From CAISIP01 sp031383745 (GTDB lineage: Bacteria > Pseudomonadota > Gammaproteobacteria > Burkholderiales > Burkholderiaceae_C): a stretch of DNA of 7,129 bases. Numbering within the stretch: position 1 is the first letter of the stretch; the number at the start of each line of letters is the position of its first letter. This document shows, piece after piece, positions 1 through 6,185 of this stretch. The stretch lies in NCBI GenBank assembly GCA_031383745.1, contig JANMZX010000271.1, positions 1 through 7,129 of the forward strand. The letters are read 5' to 3'. A program made the position numbers and the translations under genes. The notes under the pieces are model-generated. The model had not been told where the DNA came from, did not search any database, and worked only from the letters and a program-made list of their open reading frames with translations.

Positions 1-17
1 GGTGCAGGTGCCGTCAT
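1..17 (-). CDS. Start of a downstream gene, probably the second ABC permease (partial)
   Basis: On the minus strand an ATG at 17-15 overlaps the TGA stop of the preceding permease (16-14) as ATGA. Only five codons (M-T-A-P-A) lie inside the window before its left edge. ATGA overlaps of this kind are common between the two permease genes of dipeptide/oligopeptide ABC operons (DppB-DppC, GsiC-GsiD). The family-5 transporter in this window needs a second permease that is otherwise missing. The identity is therefore inferred from position and start overlap only; the five residues carry no family signal. It could also be another transporter component. Confidence 0.5.
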
Positions 18-988
18 GTGGTCTTGCGCGCACGCAGGCGCGGATCGAGTGCGACATAGGCGATGTCGACCGTCAGGTTGATGGTGATGAACAGCAGCGA
101 TACCAGCATCAGGTAGGCCACCATCACCGGGCGGTCCAGGGTGGAGATCGAGTCGATGATCAGCTTGCCCACGCCCGGCCAGGAGAAGATGGTCTCGGTC
201 ACGACGGCAAACGCCAGCGTCGAGCCGAACTCCAGCCCGAACACCGTGACCAGCGGGATCGCGATCAGGCGCAGCACATGGCGGCGCAGGATGGTCCATT
301 CGCTCTCGCCGGCGGCGCGCGCAAAGCGCACCATGTCGGTGAGCATCACCTCGCGCGTACCGGCCCGCGCCAGCCGGATCATCAGCGCCATCTTGAACAG
401 CGCCAGGTTGAGCGAGGGCAGCAGCATGTGCTTGAGGCCGTTGGCGGTGAGGAAGCTCCAGTCCACACCCATCACGGTGACCGCGTCGCCCCGGCCACCT
501 GCCGGCAGCACACCCAGGCTGACGGCAAAGGTGAAGATCAGGATCAGCCCGATCCAGAAGGTGGGTACGGAAAACCCGAGCACCGAGACCGCCATGATGG
601 TCTTGGACAGCTTGCTGTCGGGCGCGTAGCCGGCATACATGCCCAGCGGCACGCCGAGCAGCGTCGCGCCCATGACCGCGGCCAGCGTGATCTCCAGCGT
701 GGCCGGCATGCGCGATGCGATCAGGCTCAGCACCGGCATGTTGTAGACGAAGGAGCGGCCGAAGTCGCCGTTCGCCAGCCGCCCGAGGAAGATGCCGTAC
801 TGCTTCCACAACGGCTGGTCGAAGCCGTAGGCGCGGATCGTCGCCTGGCGGATTTCCTGCGTGACATCGGGCGCGATCATCACGTCGATCGGGTTGCCCA
901 CCGCGTAGACACCGACGAACACCATCGCCGAGATGACCAGCATCACGACCGCGGCTTGCATCAGGCGCTGGAGGACGAAGGCGAGCAT
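14..988 (-). CDS. ABC transporter permease, DppB/GsiC type (peptide/nickel/opine family)
   Basis: Inner-membrane permease of a family-5 (peptide/opine/nickel) ABC importer, 324 aa, close to the usual 305-340. It starts with a hydrophobic helix (about residues 3-30). The DppB-type periplasmic segment with DQPLWKQYG and NGDFGRSF follows at about 57-80. Further hydrophobic segments lie at about 100-120, 133-160, 190-205, 243-265 and 286-315. The cytoplasmic coupling loop (EAA-like, VRFARAAGESEWTILRRHV, 220-238) should contact the ATPase. The C-terminal signature FSWPGVGKLI (268-277) and the ending ALDPRLR (313-319) are typical of the family. It follows the amidohydrolase gene after 10 bases with no clear ribosome-binding site, so translation is probably coupled. 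Its stop overlaps the next start (ATGA). No ATPase gene is in the window; it would be expected further left. Family call is secure, substrate unknown. Confidence 0.93.
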   Translation of the reverse strand: MLAFVLQRLMQAAVVMLVISAMVFVGVYAVGNPIDVMIAPDVTQEIRQATIRAYGFDQPLWKQYGIFLGRLANGDFGRSFVYNMPVLSLIASRMPATLEITLAAVMGATLLGVPLGMYAGYAPDSKLSKTIMAVSVLGFSVPTFWIGLILIFTFAVSLGVLPAGGRGDAVTVMGVDWSFLTANGLKHMLLPSLNLALFKMALMIRLARAGTREVMLTDMVRFARAAGESEWTILRRHVLRLIAIPLVTVFGLEFGSTLAFAVVTETIFSWPGVGKLIIDSISTLDRPVMVAYLMLVSLLFITINLTVDIAYVALDPRLRARKTT

Positions 989-998
989 GCGCGCGGAC

Positions 999-1700
999 TC
1001 AGTTCCAGTCGGAGGTGATCAGGGCGCGGGTCTCGGCCACCGCCACGTCCCAGACCTTCATCAGTTCCACATCCGGCAACTGGTAATGGCCACCGAAATT
1101 GCCGTCGCCGATCAGGGCCTTCTTGGCGCCGGGGTCGCTGCGCTGGTAACGCGCCAGGTCGATCATCGGCTTGCGCGTGGTGGGCATCTCCACGCCGGCC
1201 AGCCGGGTCCAGGGGAAGTTCTCCATCCAGGAGGCGTGCGAGGCCACCGGGTCGATGGCGTTCACCACGGCCATGGTCTTGGGCGCATTCCACCAGTTGT
1301 GCCATTTGACCTGCACGCCGCGGTTGCGGTCGAGCCATTCGAGGATGGCGCCGTGTGCCGGCGAATTGCCGCCGTGCCCGTTGACGATGAGGATCTGGCG
1401 GAATCCGCTGCGCACCATGCTGTCGAGCACGTCGACCATCAGCGCGCACAGGGTCGACAGCCGCAGCGTCACGGTACCGGGATAGTCCACGAAACTCGGC
1501 GTGAACCCGTAGTTGATGACCGGGAACACCGGCACCCGCAGTGGTTCGGCGGCTTCGATGGCCACCCGCTCCGACAGGATCACGTCCACACACAGGCTCA
1601 GCAGCCCGTGCTGCTCGGTCGAGCCGAGCGGCAGCACGGCACGCTGGTCGTCCTTGACGTGTTGTTCCACCTGCATCCAGTTCATGTCGGCAAGTCGCAT
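999..1700 (-). CDS. Creatininase-family amidohydrolase
   Basis: Cytosolic metal-dependent amidohydrolase of the creatininase fold, 233 aa, about the family's usual length. The first metal motif is PLGSTEQHG (24-32: E29, H31), with the expected Asp at D39. NGHGGN (107-112, H109) supplies another metal ligand, and H155 in SHASWMENFPW sits where the family has its catalytic HAG-type histidine. It lacks the common PHLP after EQHG and is one residue shorter there (EQHG-LLSLCVD), and the HAGE-ET segment is replaced by HASWMENFP. It therefore belongs to a divergent subfamily and probably does not act on creatinine. I chose ATG 1700 because GGGAGAA lies six bases upstream, directly next to the TGA of the MarR gene. 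A longer reading to 1748 would run into that gene. The substrate is presumably a small cyclic or linear amide brought in by the neighbouring transporter (inference). Confidence 0.88.
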   Translation of the reverse strand: MRLADMNWMQVEQHVKDDQRAVLPLGSTEQHGLLSLCVDVILSERVAIEAAEPLRVPVFPVINYGFTPSFVDYPGTVTLRLSTLCALMVDVLDSMVRSGFRQILIVNGHGGNSPAHGAILEWLDRNRGVQVKWHNWWNAPKTMAVVNAIDPVASHASWMENFPWTRLAGVEMPTTRKPMIDLARYQRSDPGAKKALIGDGNFGGHYQLPDVELMKVWDVAVAETRALITSDWN

Positions 1701-1706
1701 AGGTCG

Positions 1707-1713
1707 TTCTCCC
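1707..1713 (-). promoter_or_regulatory. Ribosome-binding site of the creatininase-family gene
   Basis: Minus-strand GGGAGAA directly follows the TGA stop of the MarR gene (1716-1714) and lies six bases before ATG 1700. It fixes the creatininase start at 1700 rather than 1748 and suggests the two genes are translated from one transcript, with terminating ribosomes close to the next start. Confidence 0.75.
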
Positions 1714-2253
1714 TCAAGTTTCGGTGGCCGGGCTCTTGCCGCTGGCACTGGTGTCGGAATGGTCGAACATCGCCAGCACCACCTTGGCCATCAGCGCGGA
1801 CAGGGTTTCCTGCTCCACCAGGGTCAGCGGCGCCAGCATCTCGGCCTCCAGCGCCACGAAGCGCGGCAGCGCCTCGTCGAGCACGGCCCGGCCGGCCGCG
1901 GTGAGTGTGAGGTTCTGCTGGCGGCGGTCGGTCTCGCCTTCGCTGCGCGCTATCAGGCCGAGTTTGGATATCCGGTTGACGGCCCGGCTCAGGGTGTTTT
2001 TCGGGAATGCGGTGGAGGCGGCGATCTCGCTGGCGGTCACGCCCTCGTACAGACCCAGGCTGTAGATCACCACGAATTCCGCCCGCGACAGGCCGAAACG
2101 CTCCTCGACCCAGCCGTACAGGGGCGTGTTGTAACGCAGGCCCAGGTAATTGAAGCGGGCCGAGAAGCCGCACGGGTTGCGCCACAGCCGCGCATGGGTG
2201 AACGCGTCCAGGCGGTGGCGCCCCAGCAACTCGGCGCCGGTGGCGGCCGTCAT
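1714..2253 (-). CDS. MarR-family transcriptional regulator
   Basis: Dimeric winged-helix DNA-binding regulator, 179 aa from ATG 2253. An N-terminal helical part (about 1-60) leads into the wHTH: TASEIAAST (73-81), then the recognition helix PKNTLSRAVNRISKLGLI (84-101). The wing holds the family's DRR motif (D109, R110, R111) followed by LTLTAAGRAV. C-terminal helices (about 125-165) should complete the dimer interface. It is the first gene of the leftward operon and faces the substrate-binding protein gene across a region with four phased palindromes, so it probably controls both operons. The start is uncertain: an in-frame TTG at 2313 would add 20 residues, and neither start has a convincing ribosome-binding site. 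I prefer the ATG because it gives a normal family length and leaves the operator at 2289-2302 in the untranslated leader. The ligand is unknown; the imported solute or a breakdown product is a reasonable guess. Confidence 0.9.
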   Translation of the reverse strand: MTAATGAELLGRHRLDAFTHARLWRNPCGFSARFNYLGLRYNTPLYGWVEERFGLSRAEFVVIYSLGLYEGVTASEIAASTAFPKNTLSRAVNRISKLGLIARSEGETDRRQQNLTLTAAGRAVLDEALPRFVALEAEMLAPLTLVEQETLSALMAKVVLAMFDHSDTSASGKSPATET

Positions 2254-2288
2254 CGGGTCGGCGAGGTTGTCCGAAATGTCGGAATTTA

Positions 2289-2302
2289 GTTCCAAAGCGT
2301 AC
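2289..2302 (+). promoter_or_regulatory. Operator-like palindrome, site 1 of 4
   Basis: GTTCC-AAAG-CGTAC matches the palindrome GTTCC-N4-GGAAC at 8 of 10 arm positions. It shares the 11-mer TTAGTTCCAAA (2286-2296) with site 4. It lies in the leader of the MarR gene, or within its first codons if TTG 2313 is the true start. Confidence 0.6.
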
Positions 2303-2338
2303 TGTCTCGGCAATTGAAGCGTGGATGCTAACCATTTT

Positions 2339-2356
2339 CGGTTCCATTGAGAACCG
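2339..2356 (+). promoter_or_regulatory. Operator-like palindrome, site 2 of 4 (most symmetric)
   Basis: The core GTTCC-ATTG-AGAAC (2341-2354) matches GTTCC-N4-GGAAC at 9 of 10 arm positions. It is embedded in a perfect inverted repeat with the same centre, CGGTTC (2339-2344), N6, GAACCG (2351-2356). It lies just downstream of the proposed leftward promoter, a position suited to repression of the MarR operon. Confidence 0.65.
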
Positions 2357-2365
2357 GTTTCGGAA

Positions 2366-2392
2366 AATTTATCTGAAAAGCACTCCTATCAA
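2366..2392 (-). promoter_or_regulatory. Possible leftward promoter for the marR-amidohydrolase-permease operon
   Basis: Read on the minus strand, TTGATA (2392-2387) could be a -35 and TAAATT (2371-2366) a -10, with a short 15-base spacer. The predicted start would be near 2359. The -35 directly abuts operator site 3, the same arrangement as site 4 with the rightward promoter. The spacer is below the optimum and the -10 is only a partial match, so this is tentative. Confidence 0.35.
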
Positions 2393-2406
2393 GTTCCAAC
2401 AGGTAC
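2393..2406 (+). promoter_or_regulatory. Operator-like palindrome, site 3 of 4
   Basis: GTTCC-AACA-GGTAC matches GTTCC-N4-GGAAC at 9 of 10 arm positions. On the minus strand it is immediately upstream of the candidate leftward -35 (2392-2387). Relative to the proposed rightward start it is centred near -93.5. Confidence 0.65.
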
Positions 2407-2444
2407 CAATAGGCGCGCTCAGACAGTCCTGGAAATAAAAATTA

Positions 2445-2458
2445 GTTCCAAAAGGTAT
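2445..2458 (+). promoter_or_regulatory. Operator-like palindrome, site 4 of 4
   Basis: GTTCC-AAAA-GGTAT matches GTTCC-N4-GGAAC at 8 of 10 arm positions. Its last base is the first base of the rightward -35 hexamer, so a bound protein would touch or block RNA polymerase. It shares TTAGTTCCAAA (2442-2452) with site 1, 156 bases away. Confidence 0.65.
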
Positions 2459-2486
2459 TGACTGCATGCGTGTGACGGCATTAAAT
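2458..2486 (+). promoter_or_regulatory. Rightward sigma-70-type promoter for the binding-protein operon
   Basis: A -35 TTGACT (2458-2463, five of six to consensus) is followed after exactly 17 bases by TTAAAT (2481-2486, four of six). The predicted start is near 2493, giving a leader of about 46 bases to ATG 2539. It is in an AT-richer patch of an otherwise GC-rich window, and operator site 4 abuts the -35. Confidence 0.6.
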
Positions 2487-2527
2487 TCCAGCCTGCAAGG
2501 CCAGCGGTTCGCGCTGAGCCGGCTTTT

Positions 2528-2533
2528 GGAGAA
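2528..2533 (+). promoter_or_regulatory. Ribosome-binding site of the substrate-binding protein gene
   Basis: GGAGAA ends five bases before ATG 2539. It supports this start, which also gives a complete signal peptide. Confidence 0.7.
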
Positions 2534-2538
2534 CCAAC

Positions 2539-4107
2539 ATGCGCTCTTTCTTCGCGGGTGTGCTGTGCACCACAGCCCTGGCCACGTCGGTCGTCGCCCA
2601 AACCCTCACCATCGGTGTGCGTGGCGGGCCGGATTCGATCGATCCCCATTTCACGGCCACGGGCTCGCATGCCGAGGCGCTGAAACACGTATTCGACACG
2701 CTGGTGTGGTCGGGTGACGGCCTGGAACTGGAGCCGCGTCTGGCCGAAAGCTGGAGGGTCGTCAACGACAGCACCTGGGAGTTCAAGCTGCGCCGCGGTG
2801 TCAAGTTCCACGACGGCTCCGACTTCACCGCCCAGGACGTGAAGTTCTCGATCGACCGCATTCCGGTCGTCTCCGGCCCCAACCCGACGACGATCTATGT
2901 GCGCCGCGTCAAGGAGACGAAGATCGTCGATCCATACACGATCCAGATCATCACCGACGGCCCCGCGCCGACCCTGCCCAACGACTTCATCCGCCTGTTC
3001 ATCGTGTCGTCCAAGGCCGCCGCCGGCCTGACCAAGGAATCCGCGAACGAGGCCTTCAATTCCGGCAAGGCTGCCGTCGGCACCGGTCCCTACAAATACG
3101 TGTCCTGGCAACCCAAGGGTGACCTGGTGCTGGCGCGCAACGACGCCTTCTGGGGCCCGAAAGAGCCCTGGGCGCGCCATGTGCGCAAGGAAATCTCGAA
3201 CGACGCAGCCCGTGTGGCGCAGCTCAAGGCCGGCCAGCTCGACCTGATCACCCGCGTGCCTGCCACCGACCTGGCTGCGCTCAGGCGTGACGCCAAGATC
3301 AACGTGCAGACCATCGACACGGTCTATGTGTTCAACCTCGAGCTCGACATGCGCGAGAAGGCCAACAACGTCAGCGCCAAGGACGGCTCCCCGCTGGCAA
3401 AGAACCCGTTCCTCGATCTGCGGGTACGGGAAGCCCTCGACCTGGCCATCGACCGCAAGGCCCTGGCCGAAGTGGCCATGGAAGACCTGGGCAAACCGAC
3501 GAACCAGATGGTGACCCCGTCGATCTTCGGCTTCAACAAGGCCTTGGGTGAGCGCAAGTACGACCCCGCGGGCGCGCGCAAGTTGCTGGCCGACGCCGGT
3601 TATCCGAATGGCTTCAAGATGCAGTTCTCGTTCACGCAGGACCGTCTGCCGGGCGACCGCCAGGTCGGCACCTCGATTGCGCAGATGTGGGCGGCTATCG
3701 GCATCGACGCCCAGGCCAACGCACAACCGGCGGCGGTGTTCTTCCCGGCCCGCACGCGGGGTGATTACTCCGCGTCCATGTCGGGCTGGGGAACGCTGAC
3801 CGGCGAGGCGCATTACACCTTGTCGTCGCTGGCGCACTCCAACGACAAGGACAGGAAGATGGGCGCCTTCAACGTGCTCGGCTACAACAACCCTGTGATG
3901 GACAAACTGCTGCAGGATGCCGCCGTCGAGATGGACCTGGGCAAGCGCCGCAAATTCCTGGAAGACGCCAATGCGCTGGTCGAGAAGGACCGCCAGCGCC
4001 TGCCGATCGTGGCCGTGGGTTCCGCCTGGGCGATGCAGAAGGACAAGGTGACGATCAAGCCGCGCGTCGACGAGGACACGCTGGCCATGAACATCAAGCC
4101 TAAGTAA
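2539..4107 (+). CDS. ABC transporter substrate-binding protein, family 5 (DppA/GsiB/OppA-like)
   Basis: Periplasmic solute-binding protein, 522 aa, normal for family 5 (about 500-550). The N-terminus is a Sec signal peptide: a charged start (R2), hydrophobic core to about residue 16, and a likely cleavage after A20 (VVA-Q). There is no lipobox, so it should be soluble. Family marks include PRLAESW (66-72), KLRRGVKFHDG (83-93), FTAQDVKFSI (96-105) and GTGPYK (181-186). The dimerised alpha/beta lobes and the PNGF-type segment follow in the C-terminal half. It is the first gene of the rightward operon and probably works with the permease encoded leftward across the shared control region. Binding proteins of this family carry dipeptides, oligopeptides, glutathione, opines or nickel. 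The neighbouring isoaspartyl peptidase and amidohydrolase favour a peptide- or amide-like ligand, but the sequence does not settle this. Confidence 0.94.
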   Translation: MRSFFAGVLCTTALATSVVAQTLTIGVRGGPDSIDPHFTATGSHAEALKHVFDTLVWSGDGLELEPRLAESWRVVNDSTWEFKLRRGVKFHDGSDFTAQDVKFSIDRIPVVSGPNPTTIYVRRVKETKIVDPYTIQIITDGPAPTLPNDFIRLFIVSSKAAAGLTKESANEAFNSGKAAVGTGPYKYVSWQPKGDLVLARNDAFWGPKEPWARHVRKEISNDAARVAQLKAGQLDLITRVPATDLAALRRDAKINVQTIDTVYVFNLELDMREKANNVSAKDGSPLAKNPFLDLRVREALDLAIDRKALAEVAMEDLGKPTNQMVTPSIFGFNKALGERKYDPAGARKLLADAGYPNGFKMQFSFTQDRLPGDRQVGTSIAQMWAAIGIDAQANAQPAAVFFPARTRGDYSASMSGWGTLTGEAHYTLSSLAHSNDKDRKMGAFNVLGYNNPVMDKLLQDAAVEMDLGKRRKFLEDANALVEKDRQRLPIVAVGSAWAMQKDKVTIKPRVDEDTLAMNIKPK

Positions 4108-4113
4108 GCGGCG

Positions 4114-5067
4114 ATGTCCGGTATTGCGCTGGGGCTGCACGGGGGCTGCGGCACGCTGGAGCGCGGCCTGCAGAGCGAGGCCGACTGGGCGGAGAGCCGC
4201 GCGCACATGGCGCAGGCCCTGCGCGCCGGCTGGAAGATCCTGCGCGGCGGCGGTTCGGCGCTCGATGCGGTGCAGGCCACGGTGGTGGTGCTGGAAGACA
4301 GCCCGCATTTCAATGCCGGGCACGGCGCCGCACTGACCGAACGCGCCGAGCATGAACTCGACGCCTCGATCATGGACGGCGCCACGCTGGCGGCAGGCGC
4401 AGTGTGCATGGTGCGCCGGGTGCGCAACCCGGTGCTGGCGGCGCGTGCGGTGCTCGACGGCGGCAGCGCGGTGTTGCTGGCGGGTGAGGCTGCCGACCGG
4501 TTCTCGGCCCGCGCCGGCCTGAACATGGTGGAGTCGTCGTACTTCACCACGCAGCGCCGTGTGGACGCGCTGCGGCTGTTGCAGCAACGCGCCCAAACCG
4601 GCATGATCGTGCCGGCCACCGAGGCCGAGAAACACGGCACCGTTGGCGCGGTGGCGCGCGACGCCCAAGGCCATCTTGCGGCGGCCACCTCCACCGGCGG
4701 CTTCAACAACAAGCCTGCCGGCCGTATCGGCGACAGCCCGATCATCGGTGCCGGCACCTATGCACGCGACGGCGTGTGCGCGGTATCCTGCACCGGGCAG
4801 GGCGAGATATTCATCCGCCGGGTGGCCGCCTACGATGTGGCGGCACGCATCCACTACGGCGGGCAGACGCTGGAGGACGCTGCCAACACGCTGGTGTTCG
4901 ACACCCTGGCCAGCCACCGCATCGGCGCCGGCATGGTCACGCTGGGCGCTGCCGGCAACCCGTTCGCGCCCTACAACACGCTGGGCATGTACCGGGGCTG
5001 GGTCACGACCGACGGCGAGATGACCGTGGCCACCCACCGGGAGCTGCACGCGTTGGGCGCGGCATGA
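4114..5067 (+). CDS. iaaA: Isoaspartyl peptidase / L-asparaginase (Ntn-hydrolase, plant type)
   Basis: Ntn-hydrolase that cleaves beta-aspartyl (isoaspartyl) peptides and often L-asparagine. It is made as an inactive precursor that cuts itself before the catalytic threonine. 317 aa, the usual length. HGGCG (9-13) opens the alpha chain, and NAGHGAALT (67-75) with ELDASIMDG (81-89) match the family. Autocleavage is expected at G175-T176 in HGTVGAVARD, making T176 the nucleophile. ATSTGG (191-196), GRIGDSPIIGAGTYA (203-217) and CTGQGE (226-231) supply the binding-site residues. Relative to E. coli IaaA as I recall it, Q229 replaces a threonine in CTGTGE and NTL replaces NTE near the C-terminus, so specificity may be shifted. 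It starts six bases after the binding-protein stop with a weak ribosome site, consistent with coupling. In E. coli, iaaA lies beside the gsi glutathione importer, which parallels this context. Confidence 0.92.
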   Translation: MSGIALGLHGGCGTLERGLQSEADWAESRAHMAQALRAGWKILRGGGSALDAVQATVVVLEDSPHFNAGHGAALTERAEHELDASIMDGATLAAGAVCMVRRVRNPVLAARAVLDGGSAVLLAGEAADRFSARAGLNMVESSYFTTQRRVDALRLLQQRAQTGMIVPATEAEKHGTVGAVARDAQGHLAAATSTGGFNNKPAGRIGDSPIIGAGTYARDGVCAVSCTGQGEIFIRRVAAYDVAARIHYGGQTLEDAANTLVFDTLASHRIGAGMVTLGAAGNPFAPYNTLGMYRGWVTTDGEMTVATHRELHALGAA

Positions 5068-5132
5068 GCGTAGCGCCGCGCACCCCCAAGCCAACCCGCG
5101 CCGCTGTGCGTAGCACGAAGGATTCTGAATGA
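5064..5132 (+). CDS. Possible 22-codon coupling ORF between the peptidase and reductase genes
   Basis: An ATG at 5064-5066 overlaps the peptidase stop (ATGA, 5064-5067). It opens a 22-residue frame ending in TGA at 5130-5132, which itself overlaps the next gene's start (ATGA, 5129-5132). The product (MSVAPRTPKPTRAAVRSTKD plus two residues) is basic and proline-rich with no recognisable domain. It may only pass ribosomes from one gene to the next across a 61-base gap, or it may be chance in GC-rich DNA. Confidence 0.25.
   Translation: MSVAPRTPKPTRAAVRSTKDSE
5118..5122 (+). promoter_or_regulatory. Ribosome-binding site of the PanE-like reductase gene
   Basis: AAGGA lies six bases before ATG 5129. 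It supports that start and shows the gene can recruit ribosomes on its own despite the ATGA overlap with the small upstream frame. Confidence 0.65.
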
Positions 5133-6178
5133 CCCTGGCCCGCGAACCGATCCTTATCTGGGGCGCCGGGGCCATCGGCGGTGTACTCGGCGCCTACTGG
5201 GCGCGTGCCGGCGTGCCGGTGCGGATGGTCGACATCGTGCCCGAGCATGTGGCTGCCTGCCGCACGGACGGGCTGCGCATCAGCGGGCCGGTCGAGAGCT
5301 TCCAGCAGGTCGTCCCGTGTGTCACGCCGCAGGAATTGACGGGCCAGTACCAGGTCATCGTGCTGGCCGTCAAGGCCCAGGCCACGGAGGCCGCGATGGC
5401 GATGCTGCTGCCGCACCTGGCGAGTGGCGGGTATGTGCTGTCGGCCCAGAACGGCCTGAACGAGCTGGCGATTGCGCGCGCCGCTGGCGACGCGCGCACC
5501 ATGGGCTGTTTCGTCAATTTCGGCGCCGACTGGCTGGGGGCCGGCGAGATCCTGTTCGGCAACCGGGGTGCGGTGGTGGTGGGAGAGATCGACGGCAGCA
5601 TCCGCGAGCGCACCCGCCAGATGCACCGCGACTTGTCGGTGTTCGAACCCGGCGCCGTGCTGACCGACAACATCTGGGGTTATCTGTGGGGCAAGCTCGC
5701 CTACGGCGCGATGCTGTTCGCCACCGCGCTGACCACCGACTCGATGACGCAGAATTTTGAAGACCCGCGCCGCTTCGTGGTGTTCGACCAGCTGGCGCGC
5801 GAGGTGATGGCGGTGGCCGCGGCACGCGGCGTGGTGCCGGTCGGGTTCAATGGTTTCGACCCGGCGGTTTTCGCGCCCGGCGCATCCGACGCCGGGGCGC
5901 GCGCCTCGGTGGCTGCGCTGGCGGAATTCAACCGCCACACCGCCAAGACCCATACCGGCATCTACCGCGATCTGGCGGTGCGCAAGCGCAAGACCGAGGT
6001 CGACCCGCAGATCGGCGTGATCGCGCTGCTCGGGCGTGAGGCCGGCATCCCGACGCCGGGCATCCGCTGCCTGGTCGGGCTGATCCACGACATCGAGGAC
6101 GGCCGCCGGCCGATGGCCTACGAGACCTTCGAGCAGTTGATCATCGTCTGCCGCGAAGCGCAATCCCGTGCCGGGTGA
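5129..6178 (+). CDS. 2-dehydropantoate 2-reductase (PanE/ApbA) family dehydrogenase
   Basis: NAD(P)-dependent oxidoreductase of the ketopantoate reductase family, 349 aa, somewhat longer than classical PanE (about 300). The Rossmann domain opens with GAGAIGG (12-18). VKAQAT (81-86, K82) and QNG (107-109, N108) are the family's second and third motifs. The C-terminal helical domain has WGKLAYG (187-193), with K189 at the catalytic lysine position, and KTEVD (288-292), with E290 at the conserved glutamate. The serine that binds the substrate in E. coli PanE appears to be a glycine here (THTGIYRDL, G277). That difference and the catabolic context suggest a paralogue acting on another 2-oxo or 2-hydroxy acid rather than a pantothenate biosynthesis enzyme. 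It sits third in the rightward operon and ends seven bases before the SDR start. Family call secure, substrate not. Confidence 0.88.
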   Translation: MTLAREPILIWGAGAIGGVLGAYWARAGVPVRMVDIVPEHVAACRTDGLRISGPVESFQQVVPCVTPQELTGQYQVIVLAVKAQATEAAMAMLLPHLASGGYVLSAQNGLNELAIARAAGDARTMGCFVNFGADWLGAGEILFGNRGAVVVGEIDGSIRERTRQMHRDLSVFEPGAVLTDNIWGYLWGKLAYGAMLFATALTTDSMTQNFEDPRRFVVFDQLAREVMAVAAARGVVPVGFNGFDPAVFAPGASDAGARASVAALAEFNRHTAKTHTGIYRDLAVRKRKTEVDPQIGVIALLGREAGIPTPGIRCLVGLIHDIEDGRRPMAYETFEQLIIVCREAQSRAG

Positions 6179-6185
6179 AAGCACC

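Noticed and set aside
1002..1007. Other GTTCCA occurrences in coding sequence (also near 1063, 1666 and 2806)
   Set aside because: The hexamer alone is common. These copies have poor right arms and no 52-bp relation, so they are not taken as operators.
2..1018. 338-residue open frame on the plus strand opposite the permease
   Set aside because: The minus-strand permease has full family signatures. The plus-strand product is His/Gln/Arg/Asp-rich, as expected for the complement of membrane-protein codons.
2352..2359. Eight-base palindrome AACCGGTT next to operator site 2
   Set aside because: It shares bases with the right arm of site 2 and occurs once, so it gives no independent evidence for a second regulator.
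2286..2458. The 52-bp periodicity as a recent tandem duplication
   Set aside because: The stretches between the GTTCC-N4-GGAAC motifs do not align with each other; only the motif recurs.
2419..5175. 918-residue open frame on the minus strand opposite the binding-protein and peptidase genes
   Set aside because: It is antisense to two genes with clear family motifs, its translation is rich in Arg, His, Gly and Ala with no domain, and it results from GC-rich codon use leaving the opposite frame open.
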